Positions 43,239 through 53,255 of a stretch of DNA of 64,000 nt are shown one piece after another. Source of the DNA: an uncultured Alphaproteobacteria bacterium (lineage in GTDB: Bacteria; Pseudomonadota; Alphaproteobacteria; GCA-2731375); the NCBI GenBank assembly GCA_951812805.1, contig CATOSZ010000001.1, positions 744,001-808,000 on the forward strand. The letters run 5' to 3'. Position 1 is the stretch's first letter; every line of letters starts with the position of its first letter. The translations under genes and the position numbers were made by a program. The notes beneath the pieces are model-generated. The model was not told the origin of the DNA and made no database searches. It saw only the letters and a program-made list of their open reading frames with translations.

Positions 43239-46061
43239 ATGATGGAAGTCGGGATCAGCTTGCTCATATCGGCGATCGTCGTCATTGCGATCGTCTACAT
43301 CATCTCGATCTGGATCTATAAGCGGGCGCCCGCGAACATGGGCTTCATCCGCACCGGTTTCATGGGCACCCGGGTCTGTCTCGGGCGCGGCGCCGTGGTG
43401 CTGCCGGTCTTCCACGAGGTGAGCTGGATCAGCCTGGAGACGATCAAGCTGATCGTCGCCCGCTCGCGCGAGCAGGCGGTACAGACCGCGGACAAGATTC
43501 GCATCGACGTGACGTCGGAACTCTACGCCCATGTCGGGCGCACCGAGGACGACCTGCTGACCGCGTCCCGCAGCCTCGGCGAGAAAACCTTCGATGCCGA
43601 CCAGGTGCGCAACCTGCTGGAAGCCAAGATCATCAGCGCCATCCGCTCCTACGCCGCGACCAAGACGCTCAGCGAGTTGCACGAGAACCGCGACGTCTTC
43701 GCCCAGGAGATCAAGGCGAGCGCGCTGGAAAGTTTCGCCGCCAACGGCCTGGTGCTGGAGGAAGTGACGATCGTCGCCCTCGAACAGACCGGCAAGGAAT
43801 ACTTCAAGGCCGACAACGTGTTCGATGCGGAGGGCCTGAAGATCATCACCGAGGTGACCTCGAACGCCCGACGCAAGGTGCACGACACCGAAAAGCAGAC
43901 CGTGGTGGCGATCCGCCAGAAGGACCTGGACACGCAGCTGGAACTGCTGGAGATCGAGCGCCGGGAAGCCGTCGCCCGGGCCAACCAGGACAAGGAGGTC
44001 TCCAACGAGCAGGCGCTGCAGATCGGCGCCAAGCAGATCTACATGCTCGACCAGCGCAAGGCGGTCGAGGAGAAGGAGATCGAGAACGAGGTCGAGCTGG
44101 AGCGCATGCGCACCGACCGCGAGATCGCCATGACCGAGGAGGCGCGCAAGCGCGAAAGTTCCGACATCCAAAAGACCCTGGAGCTGGAACAGGAACGCCG
44201 GGACAAGGAGATCGCCCTCATCGCGAAGGCGCGGGAGGAGGAGATCGCCAACATCAACCGCAACCTGGCGCTGGAGAAGGCGGAACGCGACCGGCAGATC
44301 GAGCTGGTGACCAAGGCCGAGCAGCACGAGCTGGCCGAGATCGCCCGCGAGCTGTCGCGCGAGCGGGCGGAGAAGGAGCGCGAGATCGAACTCGCCGCCA
44401 AGGAGCGTGAACGCCAGCAGGCGGAAATCGCCCGGGCGACCGAGGTGTTGAAGGCGGAAGAGGCGGCGCGGGACGAGCGCCACCAGGCCGCCGAGAGCGT
44501 CGCCATCGCCATGCGCAAGCGCGGCCTGGAGACCCGGCTGACGATGCTGGAGATCGAGCGCGACGAAACCGTCGCCGCCGTACAGCAGGAGCAGACCGTC
44601 TCCAACGAAAAGGCCCGGGTGCTGAGCGAGAAGCAGCGCTTCATCCTGGAACAACGCCTGCAGGTCGAGCAGGAGGAGATCGACAAGGAACTGACGATCG
44701 AGCAGGCCCGCATCGCCAAGGACGCCCGGGTGATCGATGAGACCAAGACGCGCGAGGCCGCCGAGGTCCGCCGGGCGCTCGCCCGCGAGCAGGAGGAGCG
44801 GGATCGCGAGATCGCCCTCGTCGGCAAGGCCGAGGAGCTGGAGACGGCGGAGATCCAGCGGCAGCAGAAGGTCGAGGCGGAGGAGCGGAACCGCCAGATC
44901 GCCCTCGTCGGCAAAGAGGAGGAGCTGCGCCGCGCCGAGGTCCGCCAGGGCCTGGCCATCGAGCTGGAGGAACGCGAGCGCGCCATCCAGCTGATCGGCA
45001 AGGAGCAGGAACGCGAGAAGGCCGACATCCAGCGCTTCCTCGCCCGCGAGCGGGAGGAGCGCGAACGCGAGATCGCCCTGGTGCAGAAGACGCGCGAGCT
45101 GGAGGCGGCGGAGGTCGAACGGCTCGGCACCACGGCGGCGAAGGAAGAGGCCGAGCACCGGGTCGAGAGCGTGCGCGTCGTCGCCGACGCCGAGCGGGAA
45201 AAAGAGATCGAGCGCATCGTCGCCGAGCGGCTGGCGGAATCGCGCCGCATCGAGGAGGAGAACAAGGCCCGGATCACCGCCATGCACATGCAGACCCAGG
45301 CCGAAGCCCGCAAACAATCGGCCGAGCAGGAGTCGGATGCGACGCTGATCCGCGCCAAGGCGGCGAGCGAGGCGCAGAAGATCGCCGCCGAGGGCATCGA
45401 ACGCGAGGCCGGCGCCCAGGGTCGGGCCGAGATGGAGATCGAGAGCCTGCGCGCCGAGACCACCCAGCGCATGCTGGAGGCCGAGGCCTCGGGCCTGGAA
45501 GCCAAGGCCGAAGCGCTGAAGAAGTACAACGAGGCGGCGACCTTCCTGGAACTGGCGAAGCTGCATATCGAGGCCGAGCGCGACGTGCATATCGACCAGG
45601 CCAAGGCCATGGGCAACGCGTTGCAGGGCGCGCAGATTCGCATGTTCGGCGGCGGCGACGGCACGGTCGACACCATCCGCTCGATGTTCACCTCGGGCTT
45701 TGCGCTCGGCGAGATCGTCGAGGGCGTGGCGCAATCCCTGCCGGAGGGCTTGCGCAACCGCTTCGCCCAGAACGGCATTCGCGGCCTGTTCGGCCGGCCC
45801 TACGACGCGGCGCAGCTCAACCAGACGGTCGAGAGCCTGCGAGCCCTGGTCGGACAGGTGCTGGGCACCCAGCGCCAGCGCCGCGAGACCACCGTCGCCG
45901 AGGCCCTGGACCTGCTGGCCGGGGCGGCCGGCGAGGATACGGCGGCGAGCGGCGCCGTCCAGGTCCTGCGCGACGCCAACGAGAACGGAGTCTTCGACGG
46001 CGTGCCGTTCGAAACGGTCTGGGCCCTCATGCAGGCGACCGCGGGCACGAGTTCGGAGTGA
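43239..46061 (+). CDS. giant flotillin-like SPFH protein with duplicated coiled coil (940 aa)
   Basis: One N-terminal membrane helix (about 7-27), an SPFH/band-7 domain (about 30-200, with MGFIRTGFMGTRVCLGRGAV and LIVARSREQAVQTADKIRID), a very long charged coiled coil (about 215-760) and a C-terminal flotillin tail with the LELAKLHIEAERDVHIDQAK helix. Usual bacterial flotillins have about 500-650 residues. The coiled coil holds two related blocks (about 218-400 and 418-635), each ending in 30-residue repeats of the form RDREIALVGKAEELETAEIQ. Flotillins build membrane microdomains. It may be co-transcribed with the hydantoinase genes, 52 bases upstream. Confidence 0.9.
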   Translation: MMEVGISLLISAIVVIAIVYIISIWIYKRAPANMGFIRTGFMGTRVCLGRGAVVLPVFHEVSWISLETIKLIVARSREQAVQTADKIRIDVTSELYAHVGRTEDDLLTASRSLGEKTFDADQVRNLLEAKIISAIRSYAATKTLSELHENRDVFAQEIKASALESFAANGLVLEEVTIVALEQTGKEYFKADNVFDAEGLKIITEVTSNARRKVHDTEKQTVVAIRQKDLDTQLELLEIERREAVARANQDKEVSNEQALQIGAKQIYMLDQRKAVEEKEIENEVELERMRTDREIAMTEEARKRESSDIQKTLELEQERRDKEIALIAKAREEEIANINRNLALEKAERDRQIELVTKAEQHELAEIARELSRERAEKEREIELAAKERERQQAEIARATEVLKAEEAARDERHQAAESVAIAMRKRGLETRLTMLEIERDETVAAVQQEQTVSNEKARVLSEKQRFILEQRLQVEQEEIDKELTIEQARIAKDARVIDETKTREAAEVRRALAREQEERDREIALVGKAEELETAEIQRQQKVEAEERNRQIALVGKEEELRRAEVRQGLAIELEERERAIQLIGKEQEREKADIQRFLAREREEREREIALVQKTRELEAAEVERLGTTAAKEEAEHRVESVRVVADAEREKEIERIVAERLAESRRIEEENKARITAMHMQTQAEARKQSAEQESDATLIRAKAASEAQKIAAEGIEREAGAQGRAEMEIESLRAETTQRMLEAEASGLEAKAEALKKYNEAATFLELAKLHIEAERDVHIDQAKAMGNALQGAQIRMFGGGDGTVDTIRSMFTSGFALGEIVEGVAQSLPEGLRNRFAQNGIRGLFGRPYDAAQLNQTVESLRALVGQVLGTQRQRRETTVAEALDLLAGAAGEDTAASGAVQVLRDANENGVFDGVPFETVWALMQATAGTSSE

Positions 46062-46135
46062 TGGCGGCCGTGTCGACCCTTGGAGCGGCTGGGACCGGGG
46101 CGCGGGCCGGTCGGCCCTGCTGAAATAGACGCTCC

Positions 46136-47218
46136 ATGCCCGAATACGACATCGTCCTGGAACACGTCGACAAGACCTTCGACGGCGACGTCCGCGCGGT
46201 CATCGACTTCAACGCGGAGATCGAGCACGGCGCCTTCGTCGCCATGCTGGGGCCGAGCGGCTGCGGCAAGACGACGACGCTGCGCATGATCGGCGGGCTG
46301 GAGGAGGCGACCTCGGGCAAGATCTACATCGCCGGCGAGGACGTCACCGACCTGCCGCCCTCGCACCGCGATACCTCGATGATGTTCCAGAGCTTCGCGC
46401 TGTTCCCCCACCGCTCCGTCTTTCAGAACGTCGAATTCAGCCTGAAGATGAAGGGGATGGACCGCGACGCCCGGGCCCGCCGCGTGTGGGAGATGCTGGA
46501 AATGGTCTCCCTCGCCGAGCTCGCCCAGCGCCGCCCGCACGACCTTTCCGGCGGCCAACAGCAGCGCGTGGCGCTTGCCCGGGCGTTGATCAGCCGGCCG
46601 ACGGTCCTGCTGCTGGACGAACCTTTGGGCGCCCTCGACTTCTCCCTGCGCCAGGCCATGATGGTCGAGCTGAAGAAGATCCAGCGCGACCTCAACATCA
46701 CCTTCGTCATGGTCACCCATTCGCAGCAGGAAGCCCTCTCGATGGCCGACCAGGTCATCGTCATGAGCGACGCGGTCATCCAGCAGACCGGCACCAGCCG
46801 CGAGGTCTATGAAAGCCCGCGCACCAAGTTCGTCGCCGAGTTCATCGGCAACAACAACATCTTCCAGGGCACGATCAAGTCGCGCAGCGGCTCCATCGTC
46901 TTCCTCGAGCACGAGGACAGCCTGTTCTATGTCCGTGTTCCCGAACACATCCGCCAGGTCCGCCTCGGTGCGCCGGCGCATTTCTCGGTCCGCGCCGACC
47001 TGATGCACACGGGCGAACAGCCGGACATGGCCAACCGGATCGAAGGCACCTACATCACGACGGAATTCATGGGCTCGCTCGAGACGGACATCTTCGAGAT
47101 CACCCCCGGCCTCATCGTCCAGGTCGAACAGCACCGCAGCGCCGGCGGCCGCGATCGCCGGATGGGCGAGCATGAAACCATCTGCTGGCCAGCCGAGGCC
47201 GCGGTGCTCATCGAGTAA
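46136..47218 (+). CDS. ABC transporter ATP-binding protein, PotA/spermidine-putrescine type (360 aa)
   Basis: Walker A GPSGCGKTTT (39-48), Q-loop MMFQSFALFPHRSVFQNVEF, signature LSGGQQQRVALARAL, Walker B VLLLDEPLGALD, switch His in MVTHSQQEAL, and a C-terminal TOBE-like domain (about 235-360). Such ATPases power import of polyamines, putrescine or other small solutes with two permeases and a binding protein. None of these lies in the window: downstream sequence is AT-rich foreign DNA and IS66, so partners may have been lost or lie elsewhere. 74 bases after the flotillin gene. Confidence 0.93.
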   Translation: MPEYDIVLEHVDKTFDGDVRAVIDFNAEIEHGAFVAMLGPSGCGKTTTLRMIGGLEEATSGKIYIAGEDVTDLPPSHRDTSMMFQSFALFPHRSVFQNVEFSLKMKGMDRDARARRVWEMLEMVSLAELAQRRPHDLSGGQQQRVALARALISRPTVLLLDEPLGALDFSLRQAMMVELKKIQRDLNITFVMVTHSQQEALSMADQVIVMSDAVIQQTGTSREVYESPRTKFVAEFIGNNNIFQGTIKSRSGSIVFLEHEDSLFYVRVPEHIRQVRLGAPAHFSVRADLMHTGEQPDMANRIEGTYITTEFMGSLETDIFEITPGLIVQVEQHRSAGGRDRRMGEHETICWPAEAAVLIE

Positions 47219-47311
47219 CGGGGCTCGGACCTCGGGCAAGGCCTGGGCGTCTTGGGCCGATGCGGCTCGGCCGGAAAGAACAAGATTTCTGGCGCTTTCA
47301 GCGTTTCGGGA

Positions 47312-47980
47312 TTAACCGTCGAGCGTGGCAATATAACGGTCAAACTCTTCTATGCTCGCCAGATTATACTCGACATTGGCATCCGGGCCTGTGATCTTCT
47401 GATAGACCCAAATATTGGTGGGCATCGACAAGTATACCTCTCGAATACTCGAACGAATAAGTTCTACCGCAATTCGTTCGTCTTCGATGAGAAATGCAGC
47501 ACCGGTACTATGTGACAACTGAATCACTCGCTCCGAAGACACGATCATGCCCCCCGTCGCACCCCATTTTGGCGCCCTCGGGCAATCGACAATAGTGAAG
47601 TTGGGGTTACGCTTCATTTGGCCTTTTTGGGATTCCAGCCACTCCAGGTACTTTCGCTGCACAATATCTGAGCGGGCATGAAATTCCTCACGCCTGAGCA
47701 GGCCGACAAAACGTCCAATGGGCACCTCGCGGCTCGCAAGTTCCTCCAGGGCACCGTGGTATACCTGATGGGGTGATACTCGATCCTCGGATCTCGATTC
47801 TGGAGTATTACCGCGTGCCGGTGCGACCTGAAGCCCCACTGCGCCAACGAAGATCAATCTATAACCCTCTACAGCGCGGGATCGCACCGAGGCACGTACA
47901 AGTTCGGCAGCGGCACCCGCTATCGCGTCCCGGGTCGTCAACAATGTTACGAGTGGCCGCAAACAACCTTCGATGGCCAT
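47312..47980 (-). CDS. AT-rich gene of unknown function next to IS66, possibly 5'-truncated (222 aa)
   Basis: No family recognised. A weakly hydrophobic N-terminal half (DAIAGAAAELVRASVRSRAV, RLIFVGAVGLQVAPA) precedes a soluble alpha/beta C-terminal part with KWGATGGMIVSSERVIQLSH and SIREVYLSMPTNIWVYQK. ATG 47980 lies 15 bases inside the IS66 end at 47996, and the frame stays open into the IS, so the original start may have been cut off. Composition is AT-richer than the ABC and flotillin genes. Orphan acquired DNA is the likely origin. Confidence 0.5.
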   Translation of the reverse strand: MAIEGCLRPLVTLLTTRDAIAGAAAELVRASVRSRAVEGYRLIFVGAVGLQVAPARGNTPESRSEDRVSPHQVYHGALEELASREVPIGRFVGLLRREEFHARSDIVQRKYLEWLESQKGQMKRNPNFTIVDCPRAPKWGATGGMIVSSERVIQLSHSTGAAFLIEDERIAVELIRSSIREVYLSMPTNIWVYQKITGPDANVEYNLASIEEFDRYIATLDG

Positions 47981-48057
47981 ATTCACACTAAAGACGTACG
48001 CATCCGGCCAAGACCACGGTCGGCTCGGATTGACGGAGCGCGGCTGCGGGGAACGGA

Positions 48058-49617
48058 TCAGGCGGCGATGTTGTTGGGTGTCGCGGCTTTCCAGTTCCAG
48101 GGCAGGAGTTGGTCGATCGCCTTTGCCGGATGGTCGTTGATGCGGCGCAGCACGTCTTCGAACCAGGCGCGAGGGTCGACGTCGTTGAGGCGGGCGGTTT
48201 CGATCAGGGTGTAGACGGCGGCGGCGCGCTCGGCGCCCCGGTCGGAACCGGCGAAGGTCCAGTTGCGCCGGCCGACGGCGATGCCCCGGAGCGCGCGCTC
48301 GGCGGCATTGTTGGTGAGGCAGATGCGACCGTCGGCCAGGAACGCCGTGAAGCTCGGCCAGCGCTTGAGCATGTAATCCATGGCCTTGGCGACGGCGCTG
48401 CCCGAGGACAGTTTGGCGCGTTCCGTCCGCATCCATTTCCCGAGGTCGTCGACCAGTGGGCGGACGCGGGCCCGGCGGATCCCGCGACGGCGCTCCGCCG
48501 TGTCGCCGTTGATCTCGGCCTCGATGGCGAAGATCTCGTCGATGCGGCGCACCGCGTCGCGGGCCATCGGCGCCCGGATCGCCTTGCCGAGATCGGCCAG
48601 CTCGAAGAACTTGCGCCGGCTGTGAGCCCAGCACGAGGCCTCGATAAGCGGCGCCGGTTGGCGTCCCTTCGCATAGAGGGCGTTGAAGCCGCTGTAGGCA
48701 TCGGCCTGGAGGATGCCGGACCAGACCTCCAGATGACCCCGGGGATGCCGGCCGGCCCGATCCCGGGAGTAGAAGTAGAGCGCCGCCGGCGGGTCGCTGC
48801 CGGCGAAGGGACGGTCGTCGCGGACGTAGGTCCAGATCCTGCCCTTGACCGTCTTCTTCCTGGCCAGCACCGGCACCGGCGTCTCGTCGCCATGCAGCCG
48901 TTCGGCGGCCAGCACATGGGCCCGGATGCGCTCGTGCAACGGCCGAAGCGTGGCGCAGCAGGCGCCGACCCAATCCGCCAAGGTCGAGACGTCGAGCTCG
49001 ATACCCTCGGCGGCGAAGGCCCGGCTCTGCCGGGTGAGCGGCAGGTGCATGGCGAACTTGTCGTTGAGGACCGTCGCCAGCAGGCCGGGACCGGCGCGCC
49101 CGCGCGGGATCGCGTGGTGCGGCGCCGGCGGCTGGCTGATCGTCTCGCAGGCCCGGCAGCTGAACTTCTCCCGCACCGTCTGCACCACCTTCCACTGGCG
49201 GGGCACCAGCTCCAGGCTCTCGGTGACGTCTTCCCCGAGCTTCACCAGCTTGTCGCCACCGCAGCAAGAGCAGAACTCGGGGCCGGGCAGCACGACCCGC
49301 TCGCGCGGCAGGTGGGCCGGCAGCGGCGCCCGCTTGGGCTTGCGTCGGGTGAAGCCGCGCACCGTCGTGCCGTCGTCGGCCTCGCCCGGGCCCGCGCTCT
49401 CGGCCGTCGCCGTCTCCAGCTCCTCAAGTTGCAGTTCCAGCTGCTCCAGCAGGTGGGCGCCACGCTCGGAGGAACGGCCATACTGCTCGCGGCGCAGCTT
49501 GGCGATCTGCAGCTTCAGATGTTCGACTTCCAGTTCGGCCCGCGTCCGTGCCGCCCGTTCCTCGGCCAGGGCGTCGCGCAGGCGGGCGTTCTCTTCGAGG
49601 ACATCGGCGCTGGTCAT
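48058..49617 (-). CDS. tnpC: IS66 transposase TnpC (519 aa)
   Basis: Large IS66 transposase: N-terminal leucine-rich coiled coil (about 5-60), zinc-finger-like region with CSCCGG and SCRACE, catalytic LHGDETPVPVL (Asp), WSGILQADAYSGFNA (Asp) and NNAAERALRGIAVGRRNW (Glu). Full length with no break. It ends about 60 bases before the left inverted repeat. Confidence 0.94.
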   Translation of the reverse strand: MTSADVLEENARLRDALAEERAARTRAELEVEHLKLQIAKLRREQYGRSSERGAHLLEQLELQLEELETATAESAGPGEADDGTTVRGFTRRKPKRAPLPAHLPRERVVLPGPEFCSCCGGDKLVKLGEDVTESLELVPRQWKVVQTVREKFSCRACETISQPPAPHHAIPRGRAGPGLLATVLNDKFAMHLPLTRQSRAFAAEGIELDVSTLADWVGACCATLRPLHERIRAHVLAAERLHGDETPVPVLARKKTVKGRIWTYVRDDRPFAGSDPPAALYFYSRDRAGRHPRGHLEVWSGILQADAYSGFNALYAKGRQPAPLIEASCWAHSRRKFFELADLGKAIRAPMARDAVRRIDEIFAIEAEINGDTAERRRGIRRARVRPLVDDLGKWMRTERAKLSSGSAVAKAMDYMLKRWPSFTAFLADGRICLTNNAAERALRGIAVGRRNWTFAGSDRGAERAAAVYTLIETARLNDVDPRAWFEDVLRRINDHPAKAIDQLLPWNWKAATPNNIAA

Positions 49618-49688
49618 GGGCGGGAGTGAATCAGACCCCGCGCCCGCCCGCCAGACCTATTGCGCCGACCGAGTCGATATGCCGCGCC

Positions 49689-50039
49689 TCAGCCCGCCCG
49701 CTCCGGACGCCGGGTCAAGCGCGGGTGACGCCAGTCGATCCCGTCCAGCATGTAGGCCAGCTGCGCCGAAGAGATCGCCACGGCGCCCCCGCCATGAGCC
49801 GCCGGCCAGACGAAGCGGCCGTGCTCCAAGCGCTTGGCATAAAGCGACATGCCCACCCCGTCGTGCCACAGGATCTTCAACAGATCGCCCCGACGGCCCC
49901 GGAAGACAAACAGGTCACCCGCATGCGGGTCCCGGCCCAACGCCTCCTGGACCTGCAAGGCCAGCGTGTTCATGCCGCGACGCATGTCCGTCACGCCCGA
50001 GGCCAGCCACACCCGCACATCGCCGCGAACCGGGATCAT
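49689..50039 (-). CDS. tnpB: IS66 accessory protein TnpB (116 aa)
   Basis: Small IS66 Orf2 protein: VRVWLASGVTDMRRGMNTLA, DLFVFRGRRGDLLKILWHDG and KRLEHGRFVWP are diagnostic. Needed for transposition in IS66 elements that carry it; biochemical role unclear. Overlaps the tnpA stop by 4 bases. Confidence 0.94.
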   Translation of the reverse strand: MIPVRGDVRVWLASGVTDMRRGMNTLALQVQEALGRDPHAGDLFVFRGRRGDLLKILWHDGVGMSLYAKRLEHGRFVWPAAHGGGAVAISSAQLAYMLDGIDWRHPRLTRRPERAG

Positions 50040-50422
50040 CGCCGCGCCAGGGCCGAGAACACCCGGCCAAGCGCCGAGGCGTCCACGCCCGCGTCCACCA
50101 TCACCCGCGCGCCGCAGCCGAGCTCGATCGTCATTCGCCCCGACCCGACCGACGGAGCCGGCGCCGAGGGACCCCGCTCGTCCGCCACCACGGTCACCGG
50201 AACCAGGCCGCCGGCACCGCCCAGCAAACCCTCGCGGTAGAGCTTGCGCCAGGCGAACACCTGGTTCGCGTTCACATCGTGCCGACGCGCCACCACCGAT
50301 GCCGACGCGCCCGGCTCCAGGCTCTCCAGGACAATCCGACGCTTCTCCGCCAAAGGCCAGCGACGCCGGGGCTGGGACGCCGTGCGCCTGTCGCCGGCAG
50401 GGAGATCTTCTTCGTCCACCAT
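50036..50422 (-). CDS. tnpA: IS66 accessory protein TnpA (128 aa)
   Basis: Helix-turn-helix protein of IS66: RRWPLAEKRRIVLESLEPGA and VVARRHDVNANQVFAWRKLY. The start is taken as ATG 50422 (VDEEDLPAG); ATGs at 50437 and 50470 are in frame. The DNA for that extension contains the tandem repeat CACGAGTTTGA, which would code TSL twice and is probably non-coding. Confidence 0.88.
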   Translation of the reverse strand: MVDEEDLPAGDRRTASQPRRRWPLAEKRRIVLESLEPGASASVVARRHDVNANQVFAWRKLYREGLLGGAGGLVPVTVVADERGPSAPAPSVGSGRMTIELGCGARVMVDAGVDASALGRVFSALARR

Positions 50423-50550
50423 CAAACTCGTGCCCATCTTCAAACTCGTGGACACGAACGAAGTGCCCACTTCAGAAGAGGGGAGACTCGGAAATTACCG
50501 GAGCACCGACAAGGCGGTGCTCACCGGATGCGTACAGCGCTTCGGCGGAG

Positions 50551-50625
50551 TGTCAATCAGCATTTAATTCTGACCCCCTATCGGCGTGCAAAATTGACCC
50601 CCCCCCCTTGCTTCGACGGAGGTTG
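50551..50625 (-). mobile_element. 75-bp right-end fragment of another IS21 copy
   Basis: Starts TGTCAATCAGCATTT and matches the first 75 bases of the right end of the IS21 copies, including the TGACCC repeats and the C run (11 C here), in the same orientation as copy C. It stops exactly where copy B begins. Hence copy B inserted into, or recombined with, an earlier IS21 whose body is now missing. Confidence 0.9.
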
Positions 50626-50741
50626 TGTGAATCGGCATGCAAAACTGACCCACTTTGGTGGGTTATGAGCGGTAAGAATTGACCCACCTGGAACGCTAGC
50701 ATCCGCACGGAACAGTGCGGAGGAAAGAGCAGGTGGTATTG

Positions 50742-52241
50742 ATGGAAAGCGTATTGAAGATCCGACGTTGGATATTACGGGAGGGTCGGAGTATCCGATC
50801 TGTATCTCGTCAGACTGGTTTGTCGCGGAACACGATTAAGAAGTATCTGAAGGACGGCGATCCACCGAGCTATCAGCGGCGCGTTTCACCCGTCCGGCGT
50901 AAGCTTAGCGATGGCTTCGCCAGCCGGCTTCGGGCGCTCTTTGAGCAGGACCTGGGGCGCCCGCGCCGTGAGCGCCGGACGGCCAAGAAGCTTTATGAGC
51001 AGCTTGTGTCGGAAGGCTATAGCGGATCCTACTCGACGGTTCAGAGGTTTGTCCGCGACCTGAAGCGTTCTGGCGCCGGATCGGGGGATGCGTTCATTCC
51101 GTTGCACTTTACGGCAGGTGACGCGCTCCAGTTTGACTGGAGCACGGAATACGCTGTCCTGGGCGGTGTCGAGCAGAAGGTAAAGGTTGCCCACTTCCGC
51201 CTATGTCATAGCCGCAAGCCCTTTGTTGTTGCCTATCCCAGCGAATCTCAGGAGATGGTGCTGGACGCCTTTGCACGGGCGATGTCTTTCTATGGCGGCG
51301 TACCGCGCCGGGTGATCATCGACAACCCCAAGACGATGGTAACCTATGTTTCGCGCTCTAAGGACCGTGTGTTCCATCCGCGCTTTCTGGCGTTGATGAA
51401 CCACTATGTGATGGAACCGGTTGCTTGCACACCCGCGGCGGGGTGGGAGAAGGGTCAGATTGAGAACCAGGTTGGGTTCCTGCGGGGACAGCTGTTTGCG
51501 CCCAAGCCCGCCTTTGACGATCTGGATGCGCTGAACGGCTGGTTGCGTCTGCGCTGCGAGGAATTGGCGAATCGCGCCCACCCCGAACAATCGGATCGCA
51601 AGATCTCGGACGTGTTCGCAGACGAGTGCGCCGAACTGCGTCCCCTGGGCCGGGCTTTTGACGGCTATGTTGAGAAGGCCGCTCGTGTCCGCTCTACCTG
51701 TCTGGTCCAATATGCCACCAATCGCTATAGCGTCCCCTCCCGGTTCGCCGGGGAGCTTGTCTCTCTGCGCGCCTATGCGGACCGGATCGTGGTTGTGTCA
51801 GGGCAGAATGTGATTGCCGAGCACAAGCGCCGCTTTACCCGCAACGCCAGCTATTTCGAGCCCTGGCATTACCTGCCCCTACTCGACCGCAAGCCCGGCG
51901 CGCTGAGAGATGGCGCGCCCTTTGTGGGTTGGCAATTGCCTGAGGCGATGCACCGGGTCAGGGCGCATTACATGGCCGGCAAAGGCGGGGACCGGGAGTT
52001 TGTCGATCTGCTCCTGCTGGCCCAGGATCACGGGATCGAGGTGGTCGAGATAGCCTGTGAACTGGCCGTGGAGCAGAACACGCTGCGCCTTCCGGCCATC
52101 ATCAATCTGATCAACCAACTGGTGGAGCCGGTCATCGCGCCATGGGGCGAGAGCCACGCCTATCCGCAACTGACCTTGCGGCCCGAAGCGGACTGCAAGC
52201 GCTATGAGACGCTGTGCGTTGCCGGGGAGGCCGTCGCATGA
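50742..52241 (+). CDS. istA: IS21 transposase IstA, copy B (499 aa)
   Basis: Same predicted product as copy A, with intact helix-turn-helix and catalytic Asp, Asp, Glu. GTG 50715 is an alternative start. No stop or frameshift, so copy B can encode its own transposition machinery. Confidence 0.95.
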   Translation: MESVLKIRRWILREGRSIRSVSRQTGLSRNTIKKYLKDGDPPSYQRRVSPVRRKLSDGFASRLRALFEQDLGRPRRERRTAKKLYEQLVSEGYSGSYSTVQRFVRDLKRSGAGSGDAFIPLHFTAGDALQFDWSTEYAVLGGVEQKVKVAHFRLCHSRKPFVVAYPSESQEMVLDAFARAMSFYGGVPRRVIIDNPKTMVTYVSRSKDRVFHPRFLALMNHYVMEPVACTPAAGWEKGQIENQVGFLRGQLFAPKPAFDDLDALNGWLRLRCEELANRAHPEQSDRKISDVFADECAELRPLGRAFDGYVEKAARVRSTCLVQYATNRYSVPSRFAGELVSLRAYADRIVVVSGQNVIAEHKRRFTRNASYFEPWHYLPLLDRKPGALRDGAPFVGWQLPEAMHRVRAHYMAGKGGDREFVDLLLLAQDHGIEVVEIACELAVEQNTLRLPAIINLINQLVEPVIAPWGESHAYPQLTLRPEADCKRYETLCVAGEAVA

Positions 52242-52969
52242 AAGCTTTGATAGACCAACTGATCGCCCTGAGGCTGTATGGAATGGCGGCTTGCGCCGAA
52301 GCTTTGCTGGCCGCGCGCAAGCCGCCAAGTCTGACCACTGCGATAAAGCAACTGATCGACGCCGAGACTGTAGAGCGCCGGGTGCGCTCTATCCAGCACC
52401 AAATGCGGGCCTCGAAGTTCCCCCACCATAAGGACTTCGCCACTTTCGATTACGGCCTAGCCGCCGTCACCCAAGCGCAAATCGACCCCTTCTGCTCAGG
52501 GCAGTTCACCCAGGAGGCCCACAACCTCATTCTGGTGGGCGGAACCGGTACGGGCAAAACCCACATCGCCATTGCTCTGGGGACGCTGTTGATCAATCAG
52601 GGAAAGAAGGTCCGTTTCTTCAACGCCGTCGATCTGATCAATGCGCTGATCAAGGAACAGGCCGAAGGCAACGCCGGCAAGATCATCCGGCAACTGACGG
52701 CCATGGATTGCGTCATCATCGACGAACTGGGCTATATCCCATTCCCCAAATCCGGCGGTGCGCTCTTGTTCCACCTGATCAGCAAACTCTATGAGAAGAC
52801 CAGCGTCATCATCACCACCAATCTGGAGTTCGGGGAATGGGTCTCCGTCTTCGGAGATGCAAAAATGACAACCGCGTTGCTGGATCGTGTAACGCATCAC
52901 TGCGCAATCATCGAAACAGGCAACATGTCTTACCGCTTCGCACAAAGCAAACAGCGACGACAAAAGTAG
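52238..52969 (+). CDS. istB: IS21 helper ATPase IstB, copy B (243 aa)
   Basis: Same product as in copy A; Walker A and B motifs intact; overlaps istA by ATGA. Followed by the terminator-like hairpin at 52983-53031. Confidence 0.95.
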   Translation: MKALIDQLIALRLYGMAACAEALLAARKPPSLTTAIKQLIDAETVERRVRSIQHQMRASKFPHHKDFATFDYGLAAVTQAQIDPFCSGQFTQEAHNLILVGGTGTGKTHIAIALGTLLINQGKKVRFFNAVDLINALIKEQAEGNAGKIIRQLTAMDCVIIDELGYIPFPKSGGALLFHLISKLYEKTSVIITTNLEFGEWVSVFGDAKMTTALLDRVTHHCAIIETGNMSYRFAQSKQRRQK

Positions 52970-53126
52970 CCGCCCTGTAAGCAAAGCCCCAGGCTGATCC
53001 GCTATATGGAGCCAATCAGCCTGGGGGCTTTCATCGCAAAGGCGGGCAAATCAAAACGGGTCCTGTACAGATTGTTCTGCAAAAGGGGTTTCGTAGCTGG
53101 GGCACAAGTCCGGGCCGATGGGGTGG

Positions 53127-53255
53127 ATGAGCTGCCTCCGGCTGGTCCGGGCTCTCGCGATCGAAATCCATGAGGACTGGCTGGATGCCAACCGCTAGCT
53201 CAACATGATCCATCTCAAGGAGAGCAAAAGCGAACGCATCCAGAAAGCCGCCTGA
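53127..53255 (+). pseudogene. IS256-type transposase relic inside IS21 copy B
   Basis: Same relic, with the same internal TAG, as in copy A at 14855-14983. Its presence in every copy shows it is a stable passenger of this IS21 variant. Confidence 0.58.

Larger units (their letters stand above)
47996..50535 (-). mobile_element. IS66-family element (about 2540 bp)
   Basis: Carries the three standard genes tnpA, tnpB, tnpC in order on the minus strand. The ends are inverted repeats beginning GTACGCATCCGG (47996-48007, and complement at 50524-50535), matching the IS66 terminal consensus. The 8-base flanks (CTAAAGAC left, AGCGCTTC right) differ, so the usual 8-bp target duplication is absent. Only 15 bases separate its right end from an IS21 fragment, pointing to a rearrangement on that side. 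Confidence 0.9.

Noticed and set aside
42888..45734. 948-residue minus-strand frame opposite the flotillin gene
   Set aside because: Leu/Asp/Gly-rich antisense of Glu/Arg codons in the coiled coil; no real domain.
47312..49267. 651-residue frame joining IS66 and the adjacent AT-rich gene
   Set aside because: The N-terminal part is a wrong-frame translation of tnpC; only the part from 47980 downward is plausible.
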